This document shows positions 44,212 to 52,934 of a stretch of 64,000 nucleotides of DNA, in pieces (the stretch's first letter is position 1; each line of letters opens with the position of its first letter). The notes under the pieces are model-generated. The model searched no databases and had not been told where the DNA came from. It saw only the letters and a program-made list of their open reading frames with translations. The stretch spans positions 2,579,501 through 2,643,500 of the forward strand of contig NZ_CP088245.1 in assembly GCF_021117275.1 (NCBI RefSeq), given 5' to 3'. The position numbers and the translations under genes were made by a program. The DNA is from Metabacillus sp. B2-18. GTDB taxonomy: Bacteria; Bacillota; Bacilli; Bacillales; Bacillaceae.

Positions 44212-44703
44212 ATGAAACAGCGGTTTGAAAAAAACACTCTGAGGTTTTTAATGGTCTTGGGTTTGATTATGTTCGTAAATTTAATAAGAAAGCCTCCTAC
44301 TAAGGATTGGATGTTAATTTTTCTGTTCAAAGGCTATATCTCTTCTATCCTCGATAAGTTAGCGGTGACTAAAAATAAAATAGTGTATCCAGTAAACTTA
44401 TTTAAATGGTTTGATATTAGCTTTATTTTTGACTATTTACTTTTTCCTGTTGTATGTGTTTACTATAACCAAATTACAAAGTCGTCGAATCTTTTTTGGA
44501 CAATCGCTAAAACCTTCTATTTCAGTATTCCAATGACATTAATAGAGCACTTTTTTGAAAAGCGTACAAGTCTTATTAAATTTAAAAATGGTTGGAATAT
44601 TTATTGGAGTTTAATAACACTTTCTTTGACTTTTCTCATATCTCGTACTTATATTGCGTTAGTTAGAAAAGCTGATAATACTCCTGTTCCAAAGAACAGC
44701 TAA
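44212..44703 (+). CDS. CBO0543-like membrane protein
   Basis: The start is ATG 44212 (MKQRFEKNTLRFL), with GTGAGG 8 bases before it; upstream codons look non-coding. The 163-residue protein has 'LIRKPPTKDWMLIFLFKGYISSILD', 'NKIVYPVNLFKWFDISFIFDYLLFPVVCVYYNQI' and 'IKFKNGWNIYWSLITLSLTFLISRTYI'. This is the common CBO0543 pattern, including the late 'NGWNIYWS'. It is the last member of the cluster interrupted by IS21. Confidence 0.75.
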   Translation: MKQRFEKNTLRFLMVLGLIMFVNLIRKPPTKDWMLIFLFKGYISSILDKLAVTKNKIVYPVNLFKWFDISFIFDYLLFPVVCVYYNQITKSSNLFWTIAKTFYFSIPMTLIEHFFEKRTSLIKFKNGWNIYWSLITLSLTFLISRTYIALVRKADNTPVPKNS

Positions 44704-44797
44704 GGGGTTTATCAGTATTTATTTGTCATTTTACAGATCAATCAATAAGGGTGGAAACAAGTATTTTCCTGTCTACTTGTTAGTTGAATATATTTTC

Positions 44798-45349
44798 TTA
44801 ATTAAGATCGATGTCTCCTTTTAAGAGTGAGTACATAAATAAATCATCAAATTTACCACAAGTATATTCATAATGCCTTAGCAAACCCTCTCTTGTAAAT
44901 CCTTGCTTTTCTACTAATTTTTGTGACGAGAGATTTGCTGGTTCAATTAAAGCTTCAATTCTTTCTAATTGATAGTGATGGTATCCGAATTTAACAACTG
45001 CTTCTAATGCTTCACTAGCTATTCCTGTCCCCCAGTAATCTTTACTTAATTCAAATCCAACTTCAGCTCGATGATGTTTGGTAACCATATTAAGAAAGCC
45101 ACAACTTCCAATAATTTTCCCAACATCTTTTAGTGTAATTCCCCATCTAATGCCAGTGCCATCTTTAACAATAGATTTATACCAATTAATCTCATCCCAA
45201 ACAGCTTTAACTGTTTGGAAAGGCGCTAACCCCATATGCTTCACAACATCTTTATCAGATAAATATTTAAACATATCACTTGCATCATCGATTGTTACCT
45301 CTCTTAAAATTAATCTTTCAGTTTCAATTATCGGAAATTCTTTATTCAT
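44798..45349 (-). CDS. GNAT acetyltransferase (RimJ/RimL type)
   Basis: The 183-residue protein begins 'PIIETERLILREVTIDDASDMFKYLSD' and has 'AEVGFELSKDYWGTGIASEALEAVVKFGYH' (acetyl-CoA loop WGTGIA) and 'NLSSQKLVEKQGFTREG'. These are the marks of RimJ/RimL-like N-acetyltransferases, which may act on ribosomal proteins or small molecules. It is a single gene on the minus strand. Confidence 0.88.
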   Translation of the reverse strand: MNKEFPIIETERLILREVTIDDASDMFKYLSDKDVVKHMGLAPFQTVKAVWDEINWYKSIVKDGTGIRWGITLKDVGKIIGSCGFLNMVTKHHRAEVGFELSKDYWGTGIASEALEAVVKFGYHHYQLERIEALIEPANLSSQKLVEKQGFTREGLLRHYEYTCGKFDDLFMYSLLKGDIDLN

Positions 45350-45459
45350 TCATTTTCCTTCTTTCGTTTCACTGTTATTAAATAAGTTTGTTTGCTTGCT
45401 ATCTACTGCAGTTGAGCCAGCTTGGAGGATCGTCTGTTATCCACATTGTCCCATTTTTC

Positions 45460-45654
45460 TTAATAAACACTTGCAGAGGCTATTACTGCAATGCTCCACA
45501 TAATAAGTGAAAAAGAAATTGTAAGCCATACAGTATTAACCGTTGTTTTTTCTTCATTCTTTACCTTTTTTAATATCGTTACTAAATTCAAACAAAATAT
45601 AATACAAAATAAAGGCATTAAAAACCATCCCATATATAGAAATGCAACAATCAT
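45460..45654 (-). CDS. Small two-helix membrane protein
   Basis: AGGGAGG lies 7 bases before ATG 45654. The 64-residue product has helices at about 3-25 and 41-62, joined by a basic loop (KKVKNEEKTT). No family is recognised. The strong start signal supports a real gene. Confidence 0.6.
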   Translation of the reverse strand: MIVAFLYMGWFLMPLFCIIFCLNLVTILKKVKNEEKTTVNTVWLTISFSLIMWSIAVIASASVY

Positions 45655-45723
45655 TCCCTTCCCTCCCTTTAGTTTAACAACCCTTCTATGTCAGATAAAT
45701 ATCACAATAAATAACTTCACCAA

Positions 45724-45759
45724 AAAGCACGTAAATCCCTTTTTGGATTCACGCGCTTT
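45724..45759 (-). terminator. Intrinsic terminator
   Basis: AAAGC-CGT-AATCC and GGATT-ACG-GCTTT form a stem with small mismatches. On the minus strand GCTTTTTGG follows. It lies 41 bases after the stop of the gene at 45800. Confidence 0.7.
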
Positions 45760-45799
45760 GAAGTAATCGTTATCATTTATGGAAATAACTTTAGATGGA

Positions 45800-45991
45800 C
45801 TAAGGTAATTCATCTTGATTTTTCACTACAATTTCGTCCTTATTTTCCATAAGTTCTTTTAATGTTTCTTTCTTTTTCTCTCTTTTGTCTGAAAGATGAG
45901 ACATCAGAATAGCGAAAAGAGCATAACCTCCAATGATAAGCGCAATGATAAAAACAATCGGAGTAGCCCCACTTAAATCAAGTTGTTGCAT
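45800..45991 (-). CDS. Small single-helix membrane protein
   Basis: GGATGTGG precedes ATG 45991. The 63-residue product has one membrane helix (about 11-31, VFIIALIIGGYALFAILMSHL), followed by a strongly charged tail (SDKREKKKETLKELMENKDE). Many Bacilli have small proteins of this layout; no specific family is assigned. Confidence 0.6.
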   Translation of the reverse strand: MQQLDLSGATPIVFIIALIIGGYALFAILMSHLSDKREKKKETLKELMENKDEIVVKNQDELP

Positions 45992-46120
45992 ATTTCCACA
46001 TCCAATCGATTATAGAAGTATATTTTGAATTAATGAATTATTTTATTCATAAAGATGAATATTTTAAAAGAAATGCATCTAATTATCACCATTGTCCAGT
46101 TCAAACATGAACATATCGAA

Positions 46121-46251
46121 TATAATACTAATGCAGGAGCAACTCCTGCTATCATCTTCAGTACATGTGATTAGTAACCTTGGATAAGTTGCTCATCACA
46201 CAAGCATTTTCTCCTTCAGGCTATTACCCGTTCGTTGGGTAATAGTTTTTT
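46121..46251 (+). ncRNA. Candidate small RNA
   Basis: A perfect TATAAT (46121-46126) lies 6 bases before a hairpin GCAGGAG-CAA-CTCCTGC, and about 75 bases later comes a clear terminator: CTATTACCC / GGGTAATAG followed by six T (46221-46251). The stretch has no protein-coding frame of note. The -35 region is weak. It could encode an RNA of about 120 bases, or be an isolated terminator with a chance -10 box. Confidence 0.35.
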
Positions 46252-46471
46252 ATGTTATATCTAGGTAATAAAGCCGCCTGGCGGTATTTGGACTTGTTAT
46301 ATGAGAAAAATACAATACATTTGCCACAGGTGGTCAATTATAGAAGTTCCTTCTACATTTTCTTCATTATAAAATTAAACTTTAACCAATGAACAATGAG
46401 TGTGATTTTCTCCAATGTAGCATTATTAATAAAGTCGCAACAATTCATAAGAAATCACTACTTTACCTATA

Positions 46472-47017
46472 CTACGTCAAACTTATATCATTTTGACTTA
46501 TATGATATAGAACATGTTTTTTTAATAAACTCTTCTCATTAACTCTCGGGTGAACAAAAGCTTTTACAAAGTTCATACCGATTTTTCTCATAACGTTTTT
46601 TGATTGCTTATTAACATCTGCTGTAAAGCTATAAATATCACTAAAATCCAATTCGGTAAATCCATATTGTAAACAGGCTGTCGCTCCCTCAGTAGCATAT
46701 CCTTTTCCCCATGCCTCTTTTTTAAGTCGCCAACCAATTTCAATACACGGTGTAAAATCAGACTCGAATATTGCCCTATGAAATCCTATAAACCCAATAA
46801 ACTCTTTATTTACCTTTTCTTCCACCGCATAAAGTCCAAATCCACATTCTTTAATCTCGGATATAATTGATTTATAGAATGTAATTGTTTCTTCAGAAGA
46901 TAAAGGTTTAGGAAAATACATCATAACTTTTTCATCCGAATTTAATCGAATAAATGGATCTAAGTCTGTTTCTCTCCAATCTCGTAATTGCAATCTCGAT
47001 GTTTCTAAATATATCAT
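46472..47017 (-). CDS. GNAT acetyltransferase (RimJ/RimL type)
   Basis: The core has 'LETSRLQLRDWRETDLDPFIRLNSDEKVMMYFP', 'IEIGWRLKKEAWGKGYATEGATACLQYGF' and 'NKQSKNVMRKIGMNFV', the order of RimJ/RimL-type acetyltransferases. The start is set at ATG 47017 (MIYLETSRL), where AAGGTG lies close upstream; the longer frame to 47053 adds an atypical 12 residues. The product has 181 residues. It belongs to the same group as the gene at 44798 but is not a close copy. Confidence 0.85.
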   Translation of the reverse strand: MIYLETSRLQLRDWRETDLDPFIRLNSDEKVMMYFPKPLSSEETITFYKSIISEIKECGFGLYAVEEKVNKEFIGFIGFHRAIFESDFTPCIEIGWRLKKEAWGKGYATEGATACLQYGFTELDFSDIYSFTADVNKQSKNVMRKIGMNFVKAFVHPRVNEKSLLKKHVLYHISQNDISLT

Positions 47018-47124
47018 TTCACACCTTGCGAAAATGTATGATTGGAAATTCACTAATTAATATGCAACTTTTTTGGTTTGAAAATATATCAACAACAAGG
47101 GATTCATGCCCAAAAGATATAGTA

Positions 47125-48651
47125 TTAAATAAATATAGGAGCTACTACGTGGATCATTACATCCGCAATAAAATGGGCAATCATTGCAAACTCTAATCCT
47201 CGAAATAAAAATAGTACTCCAAAAGTAATTCCGCCAATTCCGTTTATCAGAAGCATTCCTAAAAATAGCCCCAGTGTCATCTCATAGGTAGATGCAGCAA
47301 CACCATAATGTAAAAGCCCAAAAATTAAAGAAGCAATTATAATTGCTGTCCAATTTGCAGAATTAGTTAGGTTCTTCCTCTTACGAAACCTGGAAAATAA
47401 CCACAATACAAAGGTAACTAAAAAGAGTCTAAATATCGTTTCTTCTGTAATACCTGCTCCTAAGGAACCTAATATCCCTAACCACCAAACTGGTTCATTT
47501 ATTGAAGAATTATCAATTCCAAGTGCATTTGATATATTATAGCTTACAATCATTATAAAAATTGAAGTAATCACTCCATAAATTATGGCGAATCCTGAAT
47601 TCTTTACATCTTGTTCTTGGATCTTTTCCTTACAAATAAACGAAGTTATAATAGGTAATTTCACTCCGATTTTCTTACCCATTAATAATGAAAGAAAGAT
47701 TAAGACAGCACCTTCTACCAACATCTGGCCTGAGAAAATCAGAGTAAAAAGCCATTGTGAAACTCCCATTTCTTCATGAAATCCCTCTCTAGCTATAGCG
47801 TAGGGAGCCATCGCTATAGCTCCTATAACATTTAAAATTAATAAGACAAAATAAATTTTCCAATTAATAATGGATTGCTTTTCTTTTGCTAATATTTTCT
47901 TGTTGTCTTGTTTACTCTCGTTACTACATTCATAATCATTCATTTTTTCTTCAAGAGTAGCTGCTAGTCTATCAGAATCTTGAATATAAACCAACACTTT
48001 GTTCACCTGTTTTTTAAGTCCAAAATATCCAGTATAGGAAATCGGTTTATTGAAGATAATCTCATGCCTCAATTCATCAGTTATTCCAAATATTCTAGTT
48101 AGTAATCTAGGAAAAGAAGTGGCATGAAAAACTCCTTTTTCGTGAATGATTCCACCTTTATCGGTATATGTAAGTTGTGCCTTTTGAACTGAGTCAATGT
48201 CAGATATATGAAATGATAGCTCTCTTCTTGCTCCTATTTTTATTTCGACTTTATTATTGATTATTCGTATTGGCGTATTTCGTACCCAATTGTAATCCCC
48301 AATCATGTAAATAATGCTATAAATATGAAGAGCTGACATTATATTTGCATATGATGGATCTACTTTTTTTAAGTATATATGAAATACAATCATTTCTATT
48401 ACTTGTTCATGCAAAAGTGCAATGAACAGCCAAAAATAATTAGAATTCTTATGTAGCGAATACTCTTTATTATTGTCCTTTATTCTCCAACGAAAAAAAG
48501 CATAGAATAATATTTTCCACTCTTTTAAAAAAATTGTGATGAACGGATTTTTTTCAATCTTACCTTGCTTATATCTTATAAATAAATAAACAATAAATAT
48601 TTCTAATGTAGTAAGTAATAGTATGAGGGATATCATCATTTGTATATCCAC
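47125..48651 (-). CDS. CPBP-family intramembrane metalloprotease
   Basis: The 508-residue membrane protein carries in its C-terminal half the three CPBP/Abi motifs: 'ITEETIFRLFL' (EExxxR), 'IFGLLHYG' (FxxxH) and 'AHFIADVMIH' (HxxxD). The N-terminal half has two more membrane helices, then a soluble region of about 100 residues with beta-rich content (INNKVEIKIGARRELSFHISDID). That half resembles a membrane-bound PH-like module and makes the protein longer than usual. It is the third gene of an operon with an XRE regulator and a small membrane protein. Substrate is unknown. Confidence 0.87.
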   Translation of the reverse strand: MDIQMMISLILLLTTLEIFIVYLFIRYKQGKIEKNPFITIFLKEWKILFYAFFRWRIKDNNKEYSLHKNSNYFWLFIALLHEQVIEMIVFHIYLKKVDPSYANIMSALHIYSIIYMIGDYNWVRNTPIRIINNKVEIKIGARRELSFHISDIDSVQKAQLTYTDKGGIIHEKGVFHATSFPRLLTRIFGITDELRHEIIFNKPISYTGYFGLKKQVNKVLVYIQDSDRLAATLEEKMNDYECSNESKQDNKKILAKEKQSIINWKIYFVLLILNVIGAIAMAPYAIAREGFHEEMGVSQWLFTLIFSGQMLVEGAVLIFLSLLMGKKIGVKLPIITSFICKEKIQEQDVKNSGFAIIYGVITSIFIMIVSYNISNALGIDNSSINEPVWWLGILGSLGAGITEETIFRLFLVTFVLWLFSRFRKRKNLTNSANWTAIIIASLIFGLLHYGVAASTYEMTLGLFLGMLLINGIGGITFGVLFLFRGLEFAMIAHFIADVMIHVVAPIFI

Positions 48652-48670
48652 TATTCGTTATTCCTCCCTT

Positions 48671-49096
48671 CTATTTATGTTTTTTATGCTCAAGCCAAAA
48701 CAATACATATTGTACAATCGCCATACCTGTTAAAAGAATAACAGGAAAATATGGTATGTGATTAAGATATGCTGTAAGCGCTATTGCAATCGGGAGAAAA
48801 GATGCAAAGAAAATATAAACCTTACGAGTTGCCTTATATGTAATCCACTGAAGTCCCTCATCTTCTTCTTTAAACTCCATAGGAATTAAAGAAGGCTTTA
48901 CCTTATTTTTAGGATTTTTCATATTATTTATGGGGATAGCTAAAATAAGTATTAAAATTGGAACACCCAGTACTAGAGGATCAATTTTCAACAAACTTGG
49001 AACATCGTCTGAATAGTGATTACCCAGCATAATAATCCCCAAGCCAAGTACAAGTAAAGCATTAAATATCGGGGACTGAAAAATTCGTTTTAACAT
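48671..49096 (-). CDS. Membrane protein encoded with an XRE regulator
   Basis: The 141-residue protein has two helices near the N terminus (about 12-27 and 39-56), a charged cytoplasmic loop (KFKEEDEGLQWITYKATRK) and two helices near the C terminus. This is a layout often found directly behind small XRE-type regulators in Bacilli. It starts 3 bases after the regulator stop and ends 19 bases before the CPBP protease. It may sense or transmit a membrane signal; this is inferred from context. Confidence 0.72.
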   Translation of the reverse strand: MLKRIFQSPIFNALLVLGLGIIMLGNHYSDDVPSLLKIDPLVLGVPILILILAIPINNMKNPKNKVKPSLIPMEFKEEDEGLQWITYKATRKVYIFFASFLPIAIALTAYLNHIPYFPVILLTGMAIVQYVLFWLEHKKHK

Positions 49097-49099
49097 GGA

Positions 49100-49300
49100 T
49101 CATTCTCCTTCTAGATAAAATATTTGTTCAACAGGGACTTGGAATATTTTTGCCATTTTTAATGCAAGAGTAATAGATGGAGCATAGTCTCCTTTTTCAA
49201 TTAACCCAATTGTTTGCCTTGATACTTCGATCCTTTCAGCTAATTCAGTTTGAGTTAATCGATATCTTGCCCGCAATTCGCGCACAGAATTATTCAACAT
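49100..49300 (-). CDS. XRE-family helix-turn-helix regulator
   Basis: The 66-residue protein is a single Cro/C1-type domain: 'VRELRARYRLTQTELAERIEVSRQTIGLIEKGDYAPSITLALKMAKIFQVPVEQIF'. Such stand-alone regulators usually repress their own operon. A long palindrome (49351-49384) lies 50 bases upstream. It heads the operon with the membrane protein and the CPBP protease. Confidence 0.92.
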   Translation of the reverse strand: MLNNSVRELRARYRLTQTELAERIEVSRQTIGLIEKGDYAPSITLALKMAKIFQVPVEQIFYLEGE

Positions 49301-49350
49301 GGTTTCACTCAGTCTCCTTTTATATTCTCATTATCATCGTAAAGTATCTA

Positions 49351-49384
49351 TGACATAATGTAAACTATAGTTGTCATTTTGTCA
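49351..49384. promoter_or_regulatory. 34-bp palindromic operator of the XRE operon
   Basis: TGACATAATG...CATTTTGTCA is symmetrical around the central AACTATAGTT, with only three mismatched pairs over 34 bases. It lies upstream of the XRE gene in the only free space for its promoter, and is a strong candidate for the binding site of that regulator. Confidence 0.75.
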
Positions 49385-49452
49385 TAAATAATTAACATTC
49401 TTTTTTGTAAAAAAACTTAAGTTTCTCCTATAGAATATGATCTGAAGAAAAT

Positions 49453-49501
49453 AAAAAAAGTCAATTTGGTCATCTTAAATAATGACCAAATTGACTTTTT
49501 T
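49453..49501. terminator. Strong bidirectional terminator
   Basis: AAAAAAAGTCAATTTGGTCAT and its complement form a stem of about 20 base pairs with a run of T on either strand. It lies 29 bases beyond the end of the MFS gene. Confidence 0.9.
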
Positions 49502-49530
49502 TCATATTATAATTTTAGACCTCTTACTTT

Positions 49531-50733
49531 TTAGTTTGATAGATTAGCCACACTAGTTTTTACTTCGTTTGAAGAATTGCTACCTTGCTTCCTCCAGAAC
49601 AATGTCATTACTATTCCTAGAAATAGAATCACAGTCGCAAAGTAGTATGGATAGTTAATATTTACATCAAATAATATCCCCCCAATAATTGGACCACTAA
49701 TGTTCGCCAGACTCGTAAACATGGAGTTCATTCCACCAACGAAACCCTGTTCTTCCCCTGCAATATTTGAAAGGTAGGAAGTAACTGCTGGTCTGAATAA
49801 ATCGAATCCTACAAAAACAATAAATGTAACAAGTAAAATAGAAAAATACGAAGATACAACAGTCATTAAAAAGACTAGTAATCCCGACAATATTAAACTA
49901 TAACGAATCAGTTTAATTTCTCCCCAAACTCGTGTAAGCCGATCGAACAATAAGACTTGTGAAATAGCACCAAAAATGGCCCCACCGGTAATAACAATCG
50001 CTATATCAGATGGTGTAAATTGAAATTTATGATCCACAAATAAACTAAAGAATGATTCAAATGCAGCTAGACCAAATGAGGCAATAAAAATTAACATAAA
50101 AGCGAAGAAATATTTTGGCTCAATCATACGACTGAACCCATTCTTTCCCCCTTGGGTTTGTTCGTTTATTTTCATTGCACGATTAGGCTCAGATATAAAC
50201 ATAATAGTTAGTATTGCAGCGATTGTACCTAGAGCACCTGCAAAGAAGAATGGAATACGTGTACCGAATTCCGCTAAAAATCCACCGATACCAGGTCCAA
50301 TAATGAACCCTGTACTAATCGCAGCCGACATATATCCCAGTGCTTTAGGACGAGTTTCTAAGTTTGTGATATCAGCAATAAAAGCTGTAACACCTGGCAT
50401 AATAAATGCTGCGCTGACTCCACCTAAAATCCGGGAAATAAATAACACTTCTATTTCTTTTCCTAGTCCAAATAATAACTCTGATAAGCCGAAAATAAAT
50501 AAGCCAAGTACAATCATAATTTTTCTTCCAAATTTATCTACTGCTTTCCCTGCAAATGGCGAAACAATCAATTGTGCAATTGCGAAAGCAGCTGTTAGAT
50601 AGCCAACTATCTTACCATTTATCCCTAATTCATTCATCAGTGTAGGTAAAACGGGAATAACAAGACCGATTCCCATAAAGGCTATAAATAAATTCAATAA
50701 TAATAACCCTAAAGTAATTTTATCATTCTTCAT
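49531..50733 (-). CDS. MFS multidrug efflux transporter (Bmr/Blt/NorA-like)
   Basis: The 400-residue protein has 12 membrane helices and the DHA1 signatures: motif A 'GKAVDKFGRKIMIVLG', motif B-like 'LFISRILGGVSAAFIMP' and antiporter motif C 'GYMSAAISTGFIIGPGIGGFLAEFG'. It exports drugs in exchange for protons. It is divergent from a MerR-family gene, and its promoter has the long spacer and palindrome typical of MerR activation (50800-50830). This is the blt/bmr type of arrangement. Confidence 0.93.
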   Translation of the reverse strand: MKNDKITLGLLLLNLFIAFMGIGLVIPVLPTLMNELGINGKIVGYLTAAFAIAQLIVSPFAGKAVDKFGRKIMIVLGLFIFGLSELLFGLGKEIEVLFISRILGGVSAAFIMPGVTAFIADITNLETRPKALGYMSAAISTGFIIGPGIGGFLAEFGTRIPFFFAGALGTIAAILTIMFISEPNRAMKINEQTQGGKNGFSRMIEPKYFFAFMLIFIASFGLAAFESFFSLFVDHKFQFTPSDIAIVITGGAIFGAISQVLLFDRLTRVWGEIKLIRYSLILSGLLVFLMTVVSSYFSILLVTFIVFVGFDLFRPAVTSYLSNIAGEEQGFVGGMNSMFTSLANISGPIIGGILFDVNINYPYYFATVILFLGIVMTLFWRKQGSNSSNEVKTSVANLSN

Positions 50734-50799
50734 TTCGTATTTTCTCCTTCACGATTGACCTAAAACCAAACGAATTCACTTGATTTCTTTACTGTTTTT

Positions 50800-50830
50800 A
50801 TCCTAATCTATATAGTAACTATATAGTCAA
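50800..50830 (-). promoter_or_regulatory. MerR-type promoter of the efflux gene
   Basis: On the minus strand TTGACT (50825-50830) and TAGGAT (50800-50805) are separated by 19 bases. A perfect palindrome CTATATAGT-A-ACTATATAG (50808-50826) fills the spacer. MerR regulators untwist exactly such promoters when the effector binds. Confidence 0.88.
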
Positions 50831-50846
50831 GGGTGTTGATGAGAAA

Positions 50847-51680
50847 GTGAATAAAAAAAATACGAAATACTTAACTACTGGTGAATTTGCAAAGCTTTGC
50901 AAAGTTAATAAACAAACACTTTTTTACTACGATCAAATTGGTCTTCTCTCTCCCATATTTAAAAATGAAAAAGGTTATCGTTTTTATTCAATGAACCAAA
51001 TTGAGTTATTCTTTGTTATCGATTTATTAAAAGAGCTTGGTATGTCGCTAAATGATATTCAACAATATACGCAGCATAAATCTCCTGAAAGTTTTTTAAC
51101 TTTAATGTATCAAAAGAGAGAAGAGATTGTGAAAAAGCGGCAGGAAATTGAAATGAAGGAAAAACTAATTGAAACTAAAATCGCATTGATGGAAGAAGCC
51201 TCTCAACTTGACTTTCATCAAATTAAACTTGAACATTTGCCAGAAGCAACACTTTATTTAAGTAGAAAAATCAAAAATAATACCGATGAGGAATTTGTAG
51301 AGGTTATTTCTGATTTTATTGATGAATTAAATGAGCTACAGCTTGATACAGGATATCCTATAGGTGTTATAACAAATCGGGAGCAAGTTTTACAGGGAGA
51401 ATTCTCAAAATATAGCTATCTATACATCGAGCAACCACAACCTAAAGAAGGATATTCATATTTCCAGGCTGTAAAGGGTCATTTTCTCGTTGGCTATCAT
51501 ATTGGAGATGAACAAACAATTCATAAAACCTATAAAAGGCTTTTTGAAGAAATGGAACGTTTAGAATTAACATTAGGAGATTATGTATTTGAAGAGTATG
51601 TTTATGATACAGTAGTAAAAAACCAAAAGGAACATTACGTCACCAAAATCATGGTTCAGGTAATTACCGATCATGTGTAA
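50847..51680 (+). CDS. MerR-family regulator with effector-binding domain (BmrR/BltR-like)
   Basis: The N-terminal winged helix is 'LTTGEFAKLCKVNKQTLFYYDQIGLLSPIFKNEKGYRFYSMNQIELFFVIDLLKELGMSLNDIQQY'. A coiled-coil dimer helix follows (about 85-125), then a GyrI-like drug-binding domain to residue 277. It starts with GTG. It should activate the divergent MFS gene through the 19-bp-spaced promoter. The inducing compounds are unknown. Confidence 0.92.
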   Translation: MNKKNTKYLTTGEFAKLCKVNKQTLFYYDQIGLLSPIFKNEKGYRFYSMNQIELFFVIDLLKELGMSLNDIQQYTQHKSPESFLTLMYQKREEIVKKRQEIEMKEKLIETKIALMEEASQLDFHQIKLEHLPEATLYLSRKIKNNTDEEFVEVISDFIDELNELQLDTGYPIGVITNREQVLQGEFSKYSYLYIEQPQPKEGYSYFQAVKGHFLVGYHIGDEQTIHKTYKRLFEEMERLELTLGDYVFEEYVYDTVVKNQKEHYVTKIMVQVITDHV

Positions 51681-51874
51681 GAGAATATGAATAAATGTAA
51701 AACTGCTTAAAAAATCAACAATAAATTATCTGTTATTCATCTCTTGTACGACTGAGTTTATTCCTCTACTCTTTATTAAAACCTCTAATTTAACTTTACA
51801 CCTGTTATTTCTGTAATTGCTGCTTTAATACTTATTGGGATATTGATAATCAGCGGAATATTTTGACGGACCTT

Positions 51875-52174
51875 TTAGAATAAATCACCTATACTTATAA
51901 TGATGCCGATCATTGAGAAGGAGAGTATGATTAATACTAAAAACAATATTGTAGGTGCTACCTTCTTCAGAAATCCATCTTCTTTATTTTTAAAACTTAG
52001 TGAAGTAAAAAATAAACTTAAGATTCCCGACAAAATAGAAGTGAAGAACAATGCTCTTAATATAATGATCATTATACCTTTAGGCTGGTCAGGAGCAATT
52101 GTATAAGATGCGAATAAAGTTATTGCACAAACCACACCCAACAGTGCAGCACCTTTACTATATTTCTTATTCAA
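51875..52174 (-). CDS. Small three-helix membrane protein
   Basis: The 99-residue product has hydrophobic segments at about 9-27, 35-58 and 72-95 with a short charged loop (SFKNKEDGFLKKV). No family is recognised. The gene stands alone. Confidence 0.55.
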   Translation of the reverse strand: MNKKYSKGAALLGVVCAITLFASYTIAPDQPKGIMIIILRALFFTSILSGILSLFFTSLSFKNKEDGFLKKVAPTILFLVLIILSFSMIGIIISIGDLF

Positions 52175-52475
52175 AGGATTATAACTCCTTCCTACAAAAA
52201 GCTACATATAAATATGGCAAGAGAAAACACTTTAGACCGCATGACTTTTTAAAGACCATTTTCTTGATCTGTCTATTAGAAATGAAAGTTAATCGATAAA
52301 CTACCACCATTTCATTTTGTCGATCTTCGTTACATTGGCATTTATTTTGATCATTGTAATTTTTAACAAATACATATCTTGGTGTCGTATGCTTTAATAA
52401 GCCTCTCCATTGCTTCTATACAAAAAACATCCAAGAAATTTGTCGGTTAGAACGACGACTACAATTCTAAAAATC
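52175..52475. other. Intergenic region, no clear gene
   Basis: A plus-strand frame ending at 52299 has a basic, protein-like end (KRKHFRPHDFLKTIFLICLLEMKVNR), but it overlaps the 5' end of the neighbouring gene on the other strand and has no start signal. The rest shows nothing recognisable. Confidence 0.4.
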
Positions 52476-52742
52476 TCACATAGGTATATATCCTTTTGTT
52501 AAGTAAACATAAATCATCACTGGGATAAAACTAAATAACATAGCTAAATTTATTAATGCTAGAAGTCTATTCTTTGCTATGTAACCTAAATAAAAACCTA
52601 ATGGATTAAGGATGAATGTTAGCATTCCATACGGTTTTTGTATGTTAAGAACTAGATAAGGAACCCATGAAATAACACCCAAAAGAAAAAGAGTTAAAGA
52701 AAGATAATAAAATATTTTTATTCGTAGAGTTAATTTATTCAT
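52476..52742 (-). CDS. Small membrane protein
   Basis: The 88-residue product has three hydrophobic segments (about 9-30, 38-55 and 59-80) and a basic N terminus. It is not recognised. A plausible start at ATG 52742 and codon use like its neighbours support it moderately. Confidence 0.55.
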   Translation of the reverse strand: MNKLTLRIKIFYYLSLTLFLLGVISWVPYLVLNIQKPYGMLTFILNPLGFYLGYIAKNRLLALINLAMLFSFIPVMIYVYLTKGYIPM

Positions 52743-52934
52743 TCATTTAAATCTCCAATATTAAATTAATAGTTCTTGAATTAATCAATTCATTTAAGTG
52801 GTTAGTTTCACAATCTTTTTACATTTTAACATATATATCCAATTCAAAGAAGATGTTAAATTCCTGATTTCATGATTTCTGAAATAAGCACATTGCCTTG
52901 TTCAGAAAATCCTTTGTTCGAAGTTACACCAATT

